A stretch of DNA of 64,000 nucleotides from Desulfoscipio geothermicus (GCA_016841905.1 JAENYF010000005.1:24325-88324), one strand, 5' to 3'. Counted from the stretch's first letter, positions 45,704 to 53,767 are shown. Notes: generated from the letters alone by a model not told the origin. Program-made: numbers and translations.

Positions 45704-45976
45704 TTACTCACCTCCGGGCAATAATCTAATTTCAGCAGCACCGGTTATGAATTCCTGAAGACAACAGACAACGCAGCATACTTTATTTAGTACAGCTTAT
45801 ACTCTATGCTTGTTCCGTCCACCGATTCGACGTTATGATAAAGCATTATTTAGGCTGTGCTGCTTAGCAAGTCTTTATGCAAAGGTTGTCGAAACAGTCG
45901 CCAGCTATTAAGGTGCTAAATAGCAAGCAAGCGCATAATTATTTGGTATAGGTATTTTTTGGGGGGAGACTGCACT

Positions 45977-46327
45977 GTGTTTAAAGATTACCTTGATCGT
46001 TTTTTAACCTGGTTATCACCATTAAAAAAAGAGCCCATTGGGCTGCTGGAAGCGGTCAATTCCGCCCGGCGGGAATGGCAGCAAGCCAGGTATGATTTTG
46101 ATTTCGTCAGCGATAAAAATTTCATTGATTGTACCATACACAAAATAAAGGCCAGCGAAAGGCAATACATGGCCATGTTAAAGCTGGCTAAACAGGACAA
46201 AATTACCGCCTGGCAGTTAGAGCCGCCATCCGACGCCACTACCAGCGAAGTCTTGCCGGCAGGAGGGGAAACCAACCAAACCACCAGGAAAGCGATGGAA
46301 GGACCGAGCGAAACCATGTATAGCTAA
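45977..46327 (+). CDS. DUF2508 (YaaL-like) protein
   Basis: A 116-residue protein of unknown function. The central block LLEAVNSARREWQQARYDFD and HKIKASERQYMAMLKLAKQ follows the DUF2508/YaaL pattern: a helical hairpin beginning near an EW..A core. The C-terminal ~30 residues (PAGGETNQTTRKAMEG) are low complexity. GTG at 45977 lies 8 bases after GGGGGGAG; the frame opens earlier at 45959 but overlaps the ribosome site. DUF2508 genes are usually near recR and dnaX, not so here. Confidence 0.65.
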   Translation: MFKDYLDRFLTWLSPLKKEPIGLLEAVNSARREWQQARYDFDFVSDKNFIDCTIHKIKASERQYMAMLKLAKQDKITAWQLEPPSDATTSEVLPAGGETNQTTRKAMEGPSETMYS

Positions 46328-46361
46328 ATAATACGCTATAAACAACCCAGCTATTAACAAT

Positions 46362-46406
46362 AACACAGCCTAAAGCCAGCAGAACTACAGGCTTAAGACT
46401 GTGTTA
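46362..46406 (+). terminator. Weak hairpin after the DUF2508 gene
   Basis: AACACAG (46362-46368) pairs with CTGTGTT (46400-46406), with AAAGCC/GGCTT inside. It has no T-run, only ACCTTAGC. Terminator function is uncertain. Confidence 0.3.
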
Positions 46407-46468
46407 CCTTAGCAAAGGAGTAAATCGTGGTCACCCATAATCAGACGGAACGTCTTGCCAAATAGACG

Positions 46469-47068
46469 CTATGCATCAGCAGACGCCTGCGGTACCAGAC
46501 CCAGCTCCACCAGTTTAGCGCGAATGGCTCGCAGGTCAGACCAGGCCTGTCCCTTGCGGGAAGCATCCCGCAGCAACGCGGCGGGGTGATAGGTGGCAGT
46601 AATCCAGAACCCCTTGCGCTCGGTCCATTGCCCCCGCACCCGGGTTATCCGGGCCTCAGGGCCAAGGATGTGCCGCACTGCAGTGGCTCCCAGGCAGACA
46701 ATAATCCGGGGCCGCACGATATCCACCTGAGCCCTTAAAAAAGGCAGGCATTGAGCGCCTTCCTCAGCAGTGGGCTCTCGGTTGCCAGGCGGGCGACACT
46801 TGACGATATTGCAAATCATGACGTTTTGGTCGCGGCTCAGGCCAATGGCGGCCAGCATCCGGTCCAGCAGCTGCCCGGCCGGGCCAACAAAGGGCCGCCC
46901 CTGCAAATCCTCCTGCTCTCCGGGCCCCTCACCTACAAACATCACCGGCGCAGTAAGCACCCCTTCCCCAAAAACCACCTTGGTGCGCCGGTCCGCTAAC
47001 GGGCAGGCGCTGCAGCGCAGGCAAACTGCCTTGGCCTGATTCCAACGCTCGAGTTTATCCTTCACCAT
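46469..47068 (-). CDS. Type-4/5-like uracil-DNA glycosylase (Fe-S)
   Basis: A 199-residue uracil-DNA glycosylase of the Fe-S family. CLRCSACPLADRR gives the first cluster cysteines, GEGPGEQEDLQGRPFVGPAGQLL (in parts) is motif A with the GEAPGxxE-like catalytic loop, NIVKCRPPGNREPT motif B with another Cys, VCLGATAVRHIL a strand, and TYHPAALLRD motif C with the active His. It removes uracil from DNA. It is the third gene in line after the HAM1-like and SIR2 genes, 35 bases past the SIR2 stop, so a common transcript is likely. Confidence 0.92.
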   Translation of the reverse strand: MVKDKLERWNQAKAVCLRCSACPLADRRTKVVFGEGVLTAPVMFVGEGPGEQEDLQGRPFVGPAGQLLDRMLAAIGLSRDQNVMICNIVKCRPPGNREPTAEEGAQCLPFLRAQVDIVRPRIIVCLGATAVRHILGPEARITRVRGQWTERKGFWITATYHPAALLRDASRKGQAWSDLRAIRAKLVELGLVPQASADA

Positions 47069-47103
47069 TTAACACCTTCATTTAGCTCACTTACTCAGAT
47101 CGC

Positions 47104-47916
47104 CTAGCCCTTCAGCACCCGGCTGAGCAAATCTACCATAAATTCGGTAAAATCGGCGCAAAAATCATCTGAATCCAGGCAGATAATTTTCATACCCTTT
47201 TCACCGTAAATCTTTTCAAATACATAGTTGGGCTTCATAGTCACCATGAACGCCTTGCAGTTGGTCTGCATGATTTTAAAAAGCTTGCTCCACATATACC
47301 GGATATTCAGGTCCCGGAAGCTGTAGCCCAGAAAAAGCACGGTTTTGCCCAGCAGATCCGCCCGTAATTTAATATCCAGGGGTCCCTCCATGTCCAGCCG
47401 GCTGTAATAATCGGTTTCACTGATCACCAGCGTTTCGTCCAGGTCCAGGGTACCGTGAAACTTGACGATCTGGGTCACATTGTCCGGGGCAGCCAGAATA
47501 TCATCCAGGGTGGCAATAACATAATATGGTTCCCCATGGTACCGAAAGGCCTTTTCAACCGCTTCATCAAAATTAGTGGTATATATTTTAGGGAAATGCA
47601 TATCCACCAGGCACTTGTGCACAACGGAGGCCCCAATATCCACCTCCGTAGAACGCAGGTTGCGGTCAATAATTTTGCTGATCCGATTTTTACTGCCGCC
47701 GTGGCAGATGATATGGTATTCGGCAATTTGCAGGGAGTCCCCGTGGATAGACAAGATCTCCGGGTCTATATCTAGGTCCTCCGCTACTTTAGCTATTAAG
47801 ACATCCCATTCCGGCAGCCCCAGGTTGCGGGATAGACCGGCCCCCAAAAAGGGAATGATTTTCTTTTCCAGGATATCCTGGGCCAATTCATCCATCAACT
47901 TATTATAGCTTACCAT
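47104..47916 (-). CDS. SIR2-domain protein (possible NADase effector)
   Basis: A 270-residue SIR2_2-type protein. FLGAGLSRNLGLPEWDVLI is the NAD-binding GAG loop, YTTNFDEAVEKAF the second NAD motif with the Asn, and IVKFHGTLDLDETLVISETD carries the catalytic-type His; VLFLGYSFRDLNIRYMWSKL closes the fold. No zinc finger of classical deacetylases is present. Stand-alone SIR2 domains of this kind are NAD-depleting effectors in ThsA, DSR, SIR2-HerA and Kongming antiphage systems. The start overlaps the HAM1-like gene by 7 bases with GGTGAGG just before the ATG, implying coupled translation and a joint complex. Confidence 0.85.
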   Translation of the reverse strand: MVSYNKLMDELAQDILEKKIIPFLGAGLSRNLGLPEWDVLIAKVAEDLDIDPEILSIHGDSLQIAEYHIICHGGSKNRISKIIDRNLRSTEVDIGASVVHKCLVDMHFPKIYTTNFDEAVEKAFRYHGEPYYVIATLDDILAAPDNVTQIVKFHGTLDLDETLVISETDYYSRLDMEGPLDIKLRADLLGKTVLFLGYSFRDLNIRYMWSKLFKIMQTNCKAFMVTMKPNYVFEKIYGEKGMKIICLDSDDFCADFTEFMVDLLSRVLKG

Positions 47917-48461
47917 GTCCTCACCGCCTGCTGGTATAAAAATTCCTTAAATTTTTGCGCTGCCTGGCCACGGGTCGATAGCTGCAATTTCTCCTCCAGG
48001 GGCAGCGCAGCCAACGACCGGTCACATCCGGCAGGCATAAATATACTTTCCCAGGTGTCCGCCAACCCATCGGGCTCAGCAGCGATAACACCCTCCAGTT
48101 CGGCCTCAAAAATATAAATGCGGCGTCCGTCGCAGTACCCTATAATGGTGCGCACCGTGGCCTGCCGGTTAACATCACACTGCAGCAATCGCAGAAAACC
48201 GGCGATACCTAGCTGCCCCCAGATTTCCTTGGTCATACCTCCTGGCAAACTATTCCAGGCTGCAACACTGATTCCCGTGTGGTCTACAAACAACCGGGCT
48301 CTTTTTTCGGTGTAGGCCAGCAGCAGCTTGCCCCGCACCACCTCCCGCTGGTTATCCCCCTGGGGTTCCCGGACATTCAAACGCACCGGGATAAACTGAT
48401 GGGGAGCGAGCAGCTGCTTATATTCAGATATCTTTTGCGGGTTGCTGGTTACAAAGCGCAT
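47910..48461 (-). CDS. HAM1/RdgB-like nucleotide-binding protein (KomB-like)
   Basis: A protein of ~183 residues related to inosine triphosphate pyrophosphatase. RFVTSNPQKISEYKQLL is the N-terminal (T/S)xNxxK nucleotide motif. LFVDHTGISVAAWNSLPGG replaces the usual EDSGL...PG, and WESIFMPAGCDRSLAALPLE with EKLQLSTRGQAAQKF replaces the usual EKN..SHR. The altered catalytic positions suggest a sensor rather than a housekeeping enzyme. It overlaps the SIR2 gene. Start options: ATG 48461 (used here; fits family), TTG 48473 or 48500, or ATT 48479, which has AAGGAGAGG at good spacing. Confidence 0.8.
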   Translation of the reverse strand: MRFVTSNPQKISEYKQLLAPHQFIPVRLNVREPQGDNQREVVRGKLLLAYTEKRARLFVDHTGISVAAWNSLPGGMTKEIWGQLGIAGFLRLLQCDVNRQATVRTIIGYCDGRRIYIFEAELEGVIAAEPDGLADTWESIFMPAGCDRSLAALPLEEKLQLSTRGQAAQKFKEFLYQQAVRTW

Positions 48462-48612
48462 CGGTTTTAACAATTTAATATCACAGCCTCTCCTTAACAA
48501 GCCATCCCGTTATTATGTTAGCACTCTGATGCATTTCTTATATATTGTACAATTTCTGCAAACCAACGCCAAATCCTTGCCGCCAAACCGGAAACCAGGT
48601 GACACAAAGCTA

Positions 48613-48654
48613 AAGCCCAACCGGTAGCTGACATACAACACTAGCGGTGGGCTT
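48613..48654 (-). terminator. Hairpin between cooT and the HAM1-like gene
   Basis: AAGCCCA (48613-48619) pairs with TGGGCTT (48648-48654), with CCGGTAG/CTAGCGG extending the stem with one bulge. On the minus strand TTTAGCTTTG follows. Probable terminator of cooT. Confidence 0.5.
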
Positions 48655-48683
48655 GGTTACAAGTTATTCAGCTACAGCCATAA

Positions 48684-48709
48684 GTTTAAGAAAGTTTAAA
48701 TCTGACCCC
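48684..48709 (-). repeat. 26-nt repeat, copy 6, at the end of cooT
   Basis: On the minus strand GGGGTCAGATTTAAACTTTC TTAAAC (one G-to-A, C-to-T pair of changes against the core). It encodes the last codons Gly-Gln-Ile and the TAA (48698-48696) of cooT, in the same phase as uvrA and uvrB. Confidence 0.8.
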
Positions 48710-48896
48710 CATCTTGTTCTAGGATGATCCGGTGGTCCACCAAGGCCAGCTCAGCAATGCGGGCTTTAATCACCTTACGGCGGCCGAATATATCCTCCAG
48801 TATAATACCGTCTGCTTCGGGTATAACTTTATCAACCATCTCCATATATAATTCCTCTTTACCATCCTGGCGCAAGTACGCGTTTGCTTCACACAT
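48696..48896 (-). CDS. cooT: CooT-family nickel-binding protein
   Basis: A 66-residue protein starting MCEANAYLRQDGKEELYMEM, the family hallmark with Cys2 as the nickel ligand, followed by VDKVIPEADGIILEDIFGRR and ARIAELALVDHRIILE. CooT dimers bind nickel for carbon monoxide dehydrogenase maturation; similar small proteins occur widely in anaerobes. The start at 48896 follows AGGAGGTG by 7 bases; the frame extends to a GTG inside that site. The end (GGQI) comes from repeat copy 6. A promoter and a structured leader lie upstream. Confidence 0.88.
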   Translation of the reverse strand: MCEANAYLRQDGKEELYMEMVDKVIPEADGIILEDIFGRRKVIKARIAELALVDHRIILEQDGGQI

Positions 48897-49015
48897 CAAA
48901 TTCACCTCCTGGTAAAAGATGAAAAACCACCTCGGTCACACGCTACTAATGCGTCAAACCTCCGTGGTCGTTAACACTGCTCGCCAAGAGAGACTCCATG
49001 ACTCTCCTAGGTTAA
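48897..49015 (-). promoter_or_regulatory. Structured 5' leader of cooT, candidate cis-regulatory RNA
   Basis: Between the -10 box and the cooT ribosome site lie two strong hairpins. The first is CCTAGGAGAG/CTCTCTTGG (49011-48984). The second (48968-48926) is a stacked stem: ACCAC/GTGGT, GGT/ACC and ACGC/GCGT, with 3x3 internal loops and loop ATTAGTA. TTTTTCATCTTTT follows it directly, before AGGAGG. That is the shape of an attenuator. I could not match it to the NiCo, Moco or other named riboswitches from memory. Confidence 0.5.
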
Positions 49016-49045
49016 ATTATAGACCCGCCAAAACAGGCCTGTCAA
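49016..49045 (-). promoter_or_regulatory. Sigma-A promoter of cooT
   Basis: On the minus strand TTGACA (49045-49040) and TATAAT (49021-49016), both perfect, with an 18-nt spacer. It lies just after the stop of the PDZ membrane protein gene. Confidence 0.8.
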
Positions 49046-49075
49046 CGCTAAATTTGTAACCTAGCCTGACGGTTC

Positions 49076-50317
49076 TTAATTGCCCAACCGCCGCCAGAGC
49101 GCAGTAAAATAGCGGCTCAGCGGGCCGGCGGTGCTTAATTCCACAACCCCTTCCTTCTCGTCACCCTCGGGTACCGGCAAGATACCCAGTGGTTCATTAG
49201 CCTGGACCAGCAGCAGCCGCCGGATACGCCGCCCCTTACGGTTAACGTATACAGCCTCCAGGGATGGCTCTTCTGCGTACAACAGCGCCGCTAAATCGGC
49301 CCGGCTATGCACCTGCACGCCGTTGACTTGGACCAACAAGTCACCCGAACGCAGCCCAGTCTGCCAGGCAGGGGATTCCGGTACCACATCCAGCACCGCC
49401 AGCCCGCCGGCATGGGGCACATGGATGGGCTCACCCTGCATCTCCAACCGGCGACCGATGTAAATGACCATTTCATGGCCAATGGGGGCAAACAGAGCAG
49501 CCAGCACCCCCAGCAGCAGGGAGCGGCCGGCTAGCACCGCCAAAACCAACAGGAGCAGACTGTACAGTGCCAGGTATCCCGCAGATACCCGTCCTTTTTG
49601 GCGCGGGCTCCGGCAAATCGCCATATCACCATAGCCCAGCGCCGCTACTACAGGCATGAGGGTATAGACGATATTTTCAGTGTCCTCCCCACCGGGTTGA
49701 ATCAGGGGCCACCACTCGGGCATGTCCACACTGCCCGGCGGGGCAGCAACACCCACCATAACAGCCAGGGCGGTGATGGGAATCGGCCAGAGCTTCTGCA
49801 GCGTAAACCCGCCGACCACCCGCCCGGCACGATCCCGGAAAAAAGCAGGCACCGCGCCGAGATGCCCGCTAAAGAAGATCAGCATACTCTCTACCATGTG
49901 CAGCACGGCGACCAGAGCCAGCACCTGAGAGACATTCACCCGAGGAAAGCCAAACAGCAGGTGGGAAAGAGCCAGTATTCCTCCTGCGTAGGCAAAACAA
50001 AGGAAACGCGCATCCACCAGCATCAGCAGGATGGCCAGCGGCCAGAGGTAAATCAGGCCGGACTCGGCCAGGGTCACCCCGATGAACACCATGAGCAAAC
50101 TGCCCAGTATACCGCCCAGCAGCCCCGTTAGGATAATGGTTCCCACCTCAGACCACAGGGAGGATTTCAGCGCAACCCCATAAATACTTGACCGCATGCC
50201 GTGCATCCGCCAGAACTGCAGCCCAATCAGCAGCACCACAACCCAGAACACGGGCTCCCACAGCATAGCCCCCATATTCTCAATAATCAAAGGAAGTATA
50301 TCAGCAAAGGGAAACAA
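49076..50317 (-). CDS. Polytopic membrane protein with C-terminal PDZ domain (MinJ-like)
   Basis: A ~413-residue protein with about eight to ten hydrophobic segments (for example VFWVVVLLIGLQFW, IILTGLLGGILGSLLMVFIG, YLALYSLLLLVLAVLAG) and a C-terminal PDZ domain (LAVLDVVPESPAWQTGLRSG, DLLVQVNGVQVHSRADLAAL). This layout is that of MinJ-type topological/division proteins in Firmicutes. TTG at 50317 after GAGGTG is a likely start; a GTG at 50326 overlaps that site. It lies 28 bases after ctpA on the same strand, a common order (ftsEX-envC-ctpA-PDZ). Confidence 0.8.
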   Translation of the reverse strand: MFPFADILPLIIENMGAMLWEPVFWVVVLLIGLQFWRMHGMRSSIYGVALKSSLWSEVGTIILTGLLGGILGSLLMVFIGVTLAESGLIYLWPLAILLMLVDARFLCFAYAGGILALSHLLFGFPRVNVSQVLALVAVLHMVESMLIFFSGHLGAVPAFFRDRAGRVVGGFTLQKLWPIPITALAVMVGVAAPPGSVDMPEWWPLIQPGGEDTENIVYTLMPVVAALGYGDMAICRSPRQKGRVSAGYLALYSLLLLVLAVLAGRSLLLGVLAALFAPIGHEMVIYIGRRLEMQGEPIHVPHAGGLAVLDVVPESPAWQTGLRSGDLLVQVNGVQVHSRADLAALLYAEEPSLEAVYVNRKGRRIRRLLLVQANEPLGILPVPEGDEKEGVVELSTAGPLSRYFTALWRRLGN

Positions 50318-50345
50318 TGCACTCACCTCAAACGCTCACCGGTAG

Positions 50346-51500
50346 CTATAATTCCTGTTTCACCAGCTCAATGGCTCTATCAAGCTGCTCATCACCGGGC
50401 TGGTCCGGCATATTTTCCACCACCACATCAGGCAGTACGCCCTTTTTATGAATATCCTTCTTCTTCGGCGTCAGGTAGCGAGCCGTGGTCAGTTTCAGGC
50501 CGGCATCGCTATCCAGAGTATATACTGTTTGCACAATGCCCTTACCGAAGGTCTTGGTGCCCACTAAAACACCTGCTTCAGTATCCTTAACGGCCCCAGC
50601 CAAGATTTCAGATGCGCTGGCACTGCCCCCATTGACCAGAACGGCTAGAGGCAGTTTGAGATAATCATTGTCTGCTTCTCTGATTTCCTCCTCACCTGTC
50701 CGGTAATCAATAAACACAATGGGCCCCTGGGGAATAAAATTATCCGCCACCTGGGTAGCAGCAGTCAATTCACCACCTGGATTATCGCGCAAATCCAAAA
50801 TAATTCCCTGCATACCCTGCCCCTTAAGCTTACCCAGCACCTGCAGCATTTCATTCGAAGTTTTTTCATTAAACTGGCTGATGGCTATGTATCCAATAGA
50901 AGAATCTGGCAGCAGTTCTCCCTCCACGGTGGGGACACTAATTTCCTTCCTGGTTATTCTAAACTCAAGTGGCTCCGCATGTCCCTCCCGCAGCACGCCG
51001 AGCTTAATTTTACTGCCCACTGGACCACGCATTAGGCCAATAGCGGTATCCAAATCCAGCCCCTGTACATCACGCGCATCAATACCGAAAATGATATCAC
51101 CGGCCTGTACACCCGCTTCCGCAGCAGGCGTATGGTCATATACCCGCACTACGATGAGCATCTCCTCCTTATTTAACCCCACCAGTATGCCCAGGCCGCC
51201 AAAGCTACCGGTGATTTGCTCCTGCAGTTGCTTAAATGTCTGCGGGTCCAGGTAGACCGAGTAGGGATCCTCCAGCGCGTCCACAATGCCCCGGGTTGCC
51301 CCGTCAACCAGCTCGGTAACCTGTACCGGCTCGATATACTGAGTGCGCACCAGAGATATCACCTTAAGCAAATTGCCCAGATTCTGGTAGTTGCTGCCAA
51401 TTACTGCTCCCACCATCACAAAGAAAGCAAAAAAAACAATGGCCAGCACCGTCAACCAGCGTGAGATGCCGCCACTTCTATCCCTGTAATATCCATTCAT
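50346..51500 (-). CDS. ctpA: C-terminal processing peptidase (S41 family)
   Basis: A 384-residue membrane-anchored serine protease. One N-terminal membrane segment (WLTVLAIVFFAFFVMVGAVI), a PDZ domain near 95-175 (GILVGLNKEEMLIVVRVYDH, AAEAGVQAGDIIFGI), then the catalytic core with IILDLRDNPGGELTAA, the Ser in VNGGSASASEILAGA and the Lys in LVGTKTFGKGIVQT. These proteases trim secreted proteins; CtpB acts in sporulation signalling in Bacillus. AGGTGG eight bases before ATG 51500 supports this start; the frame is open to 51569. Confidence 0.93.
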   Translation of the reverse strand: MNGYYRDRSGGISRWLTVLAIVFFAFFVMVGAVIGSNYQNLGNLLKVISLVRTQYIEPVQVTELVDGATRGIVDALEDPYSVYLDPQTFKQLQEQITGSFGGLGILVGLNKEEMLIVVRVYDHTPAAEAGVQAGDIIFGIDARDVQGLDLDTAIGLMRGPVGSKIKLGVLREGHAEPLEFRITRKEISVPTVEGELLPDSSIGYIAISQFNEKTSNEMLQVLGKLKGQGMQGIILDLRDNPGGELTAATQVADNFIPQGPIVFIDYRTGEEEIREADNDYLKLPLAVLVNGGSASASEILAGAVKDTEAGVLVGTKTFGKGIVQTVYTLDSDAGLKLTTARYLTPKKKDIHKKGVLPDVVVENMPDQPGDEQLDRAIELVKQEL

Positions 51501-51586
51501 AGCCATAGCCACCTGCCATTTTCCGGAATTAATTATATACCATATTATACTACACATAGAGCAGAACAATTACAACAAATTTCAAA

Positions 51587-51624
51587 GGGACAGTCCGCCT
51601 CCACCGGATGGAGACAACTGTCCC
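51587..51624. repeat. Nested inverted repeat between ctpA and the EnvC-like gene
   Basis: Outer arms GGGACAGT (51587-51594) and ACTGTCCC (51617-51624); inner arms CTCCA (51599-51603) and TGGAG (51609-51613). No T-run on either side. GGGACAG-type palindromes are common among RAYT-linked REP sequences elsewhere, so this may be a second, unrelated REP-like element. Confidence 0.5.
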
Positions 51625-51653
51625 TGGTTAAGTCAACCGCCCTAGCAGGGCGT

Positions 51654-52793
51654 TTACACATAATTTCTGGGGTTAACGGCTGAACCGTTGACCCTCATTT
51701 CAAAATGCAGGTGAGGCCCGGTGGACATACCGGTGCTGCCTACCCTGGCAATGGCCTGTCCCTTGGCAACTACTGCGCCGTTGCCCACCAAATGAGCAGA
51801 TAAATGTGCATACAGCGAAACAACTCCGCCGCCGTGATCAATCATGACCACATTACCGTAACCGCTCATATAGCTGGCATTAATCACCCGCCCGCCCTGG
51901 GTTGCCAGTACAGTTGCCCCTGTAGGAGCAGGAATATCAATGCCGCTGTGCAACCGCGAAGTTTTTAAGATGGGGTGCGTTCGGTAGCCAAACGGTGACG
52001 AAATAGAGGTATGTCCCGGCACCGGCCAGCTATAAGCACCTGTGGCCACAGGCTGGCCGCTGCTCACGCTTTGCATAGAAATGCGCCGGATAATATCCTC
52101 CTCCTGCCGCTCCAGACGGTCTACTTCAGCCTGATATTTGGTCATATCCTGCTTCGCCTGGGCGACCACTTGCTTTTTCTGGACGCTCCTGGAGGCCAGT
52201 TCCTGGCGGGCTGACTCCTGCTGCCGCATTAAAGCAGCAATGTTTTCCTTCTGTTTAGCCAACGCCTGGCGCATATTTTCCAACTCCTGCTTGCGCGCCT
52301 CTACCTCTTTGACTATACCCACATCACGGTCTACCACCCGTTTGAGCATCTCATAGCGGTTCAAAAACTCACCAAAGCTGCTGGACGCTAGCAACACCTC
52401 AATATACTGCACATTACCGTTGATATACATGCCCCGCACCCGTTTGTGCAATTCATCAGTGCTCTCCTGCAGTTCCTCTTCAGCTACGGCTATTTCTCTC
52501 TGATTTTGTGACAGCTTGGCCATTGCCACATCCAGCTTAGAACGCAAACCGCTAATTTCCCGGTTCTTCTGTGCAATCTGCTGGTCCAGCACAGCCGCCT
52601 CACTGGTAAAATCCTTGATTTGCTCTTGTTTGTCCTCCTGCTGCTGCTTAATCTGACTAATTTTCTGCCTGGTTTGCTGCAGCAATTCCTGCAGGCTAGC
52701 CCCGTACGCCGTCCCGCACTCCAGAACCATCACAGTAACCAGCGTGAACGCAATAAATTTAGTTTTCCAGCCGGAATTACCCACCGAACGCAC
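51654..52793 (-). CDS. EnvC-like murein hydrolase activator / M23 peptidase
   Basis: A ~379-residue secreted protein. Signal peptide ([20 protein letters not shown]), a long coiled coil (about 35-225, with [20 protein letters not shown] and [19 protein letters not shown]), then an M23 domain ([46 protein letters not shown]). The zinc ligands H in HSGID and HLHF are present, so it may cut peptidoglycan itself. FtsEX, encoded just upstream, activates coiled-coil partners of this type (EnvC, CwlO/PcsB). The GTG at 52793 seven bases after GGGGAGG fits a signal peptide start. Confidence 0.88.
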   Translation of the reverse strand: MRSVGNSGWKTKFIAFTLVTVMVLECGTAYGASLQELLQQTRQKISQIKQQQEDKQEQIKDFTSEAAVLDQQIAQKNREISGLRSKLDVAMAKLSQNQREIAVAEEELQESTDELHKRVRGMYINGNVQYIEVLLASSSFGEFLNRYEMLKRVVDRDVGIVKEVEARKQELENMRQALAKQKENIAALMRQQESARQELASRSVQKKQVVAQAKQDMTKYQAEVDRLERQEEDIIRRISMQSVSSGQPVATGAYSWPVPGHTSISSPFGYRTHPILKTSRLHSGIDIPAPTGATVLATQGGRVINASYMSGYGNVVMIDHGGGVVSLYAHLSAHLVGNGAVVAKGQAIARVGSTGMSTGPHLHFEMRVNGSAVNPRNYV

Positions 52794-52879
52794 TATAGCG
52801 CCTCCCCACATTATCTTATACAATTAATTAGCCAGCTTGATAAAGAATAATTATGCTACTACCGCACCGCTAAGCCACT

Positions 52880-53767
52880 CTAAACCTTCAAAAACCGGCG
52901 CAGTGAAATCGCACTGCCCAGGGTGCCGATTAAAAAACCGGCCCCTAACAGTCCACCCAGCACCTGGTAAATACTGTTGGAGTCATCGACTAACTGAATA
53001 AATGGCAAGGAGATTATGACCTTGTTCAGAAACGACGCGTAACCAAAATGAATCATCACTGCAGCGAACAAACCGCCCGTCAGCCCAATGATCATCCCCT
53101 CCAGCATAAAGGGCATGCGCACAAAAATATTGGTCGCACCCAGCATTTTCATGATCCCGATCTCCCGCCGCCGGGCAAACACCGACATGCGGATGGTAGT
53201 GGCGATCAGTAATACCGCCGCTACACCCAGCACCAGCAAGGCCAGCGAACCCCAAATGCGCACCCAGTGGGTTAGAGCCAGCAGGTTTTCCACCACCCCC
53301 TGCCCATAGCGCACCTGCTCAACACCCTCCAACTCAGTTAGCTGCCGGGCTGCACTAGGCACCATATTGGCCTTCCTGGTTTTCACCGTATAGGAATTGG
53401 GCAGGGGATTATCCTCCTCCAGGCCGCTGAGCAGCTCAGCTTTATCCCCAAAGCTTTCTTTTAAGTTTTCCAGGGCCTGTTCTTTGGTAACAAAATTAAC
53501 CGTGCTCACCCCGGGCACGAATTTAATCTCCTCTTCCAGTTGCTCCAGCCGCTCCTGCTCCAAATCGTCTTCCAGGAACACCGTAATCTCCAAACTGGAC
53601 TCTAAATCCGCCGCCACCTCCCGTACATTCAGCACCAGCAGCACTGAGCTGCCCAGGATCAGCAGCGAGATGATAATCGTGCCCACCGAAGCCACCGTCA
53701 GCCAGCTGTTGCGTATTAAGGAGGTCGCCGCCTCACGAAAATAATAAAAAATGGTGTTAATGATCAT
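52880..53767 (-). CDS. ftsX: Cell division protein FtsX
   Basis: A 295-residue ABC-type membrane subunit with four membrane segments (VASVGTIIISLLILGSSVLL; IWGSLALLVLGVAAVLLIAT; MIIGLTGGLFAAVMIHFG; the last near the C-terminus) and an extracellular loop of ~100 residues (SSLEITVFLEDDLEQERLEQ ...) that contacts the hydrolase. MSVFARRREIGIMKMLGAT is the family coupling loop. The start at 53767 lies inside the end of ftsE (11-base overlap), so the two are coupled. Confidence 0.95.
   Translation of the reverse strand: MIINTIFYYFREAATSLIRNSWLTVASVGTIIISLLILGSSVLLVLNVREVAADLESSLEITVFLEDDLEQERLEQLEEEIKFVPGVSTVNFVTKEQALENLKESFGDKAELLSGLEEDNPLPNSYTVKTRKANMVPSAARQLTELEGVEQVRYGQGVVENLLALTHWVRIWGSLALLVLGVAAVLLIATTIRMSVFARRREIGIMKMLGATNIFVRMPFMLEGMIIGLTGGLFAAVMIHFGYASFLNKVIISLPFIQLVDDSNSIYQVLGGLLGAGFLIGTLGSAISLRRFLKV

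Noticed and set aside
48897..49015. NiCo (czcD) riboswitch upstream of cooT
   Set aside because: Tempting because CooT binds nickel, but the four-helix layout and conserved bases I remember for NiCo are not visible; left as an unassigned leader.
49598..50131. 177-codon plus-strand open frame across the PDZ membrane protein
   Set aside because: Mirror of a well-supported membrane protein gene; no protein character of its own.
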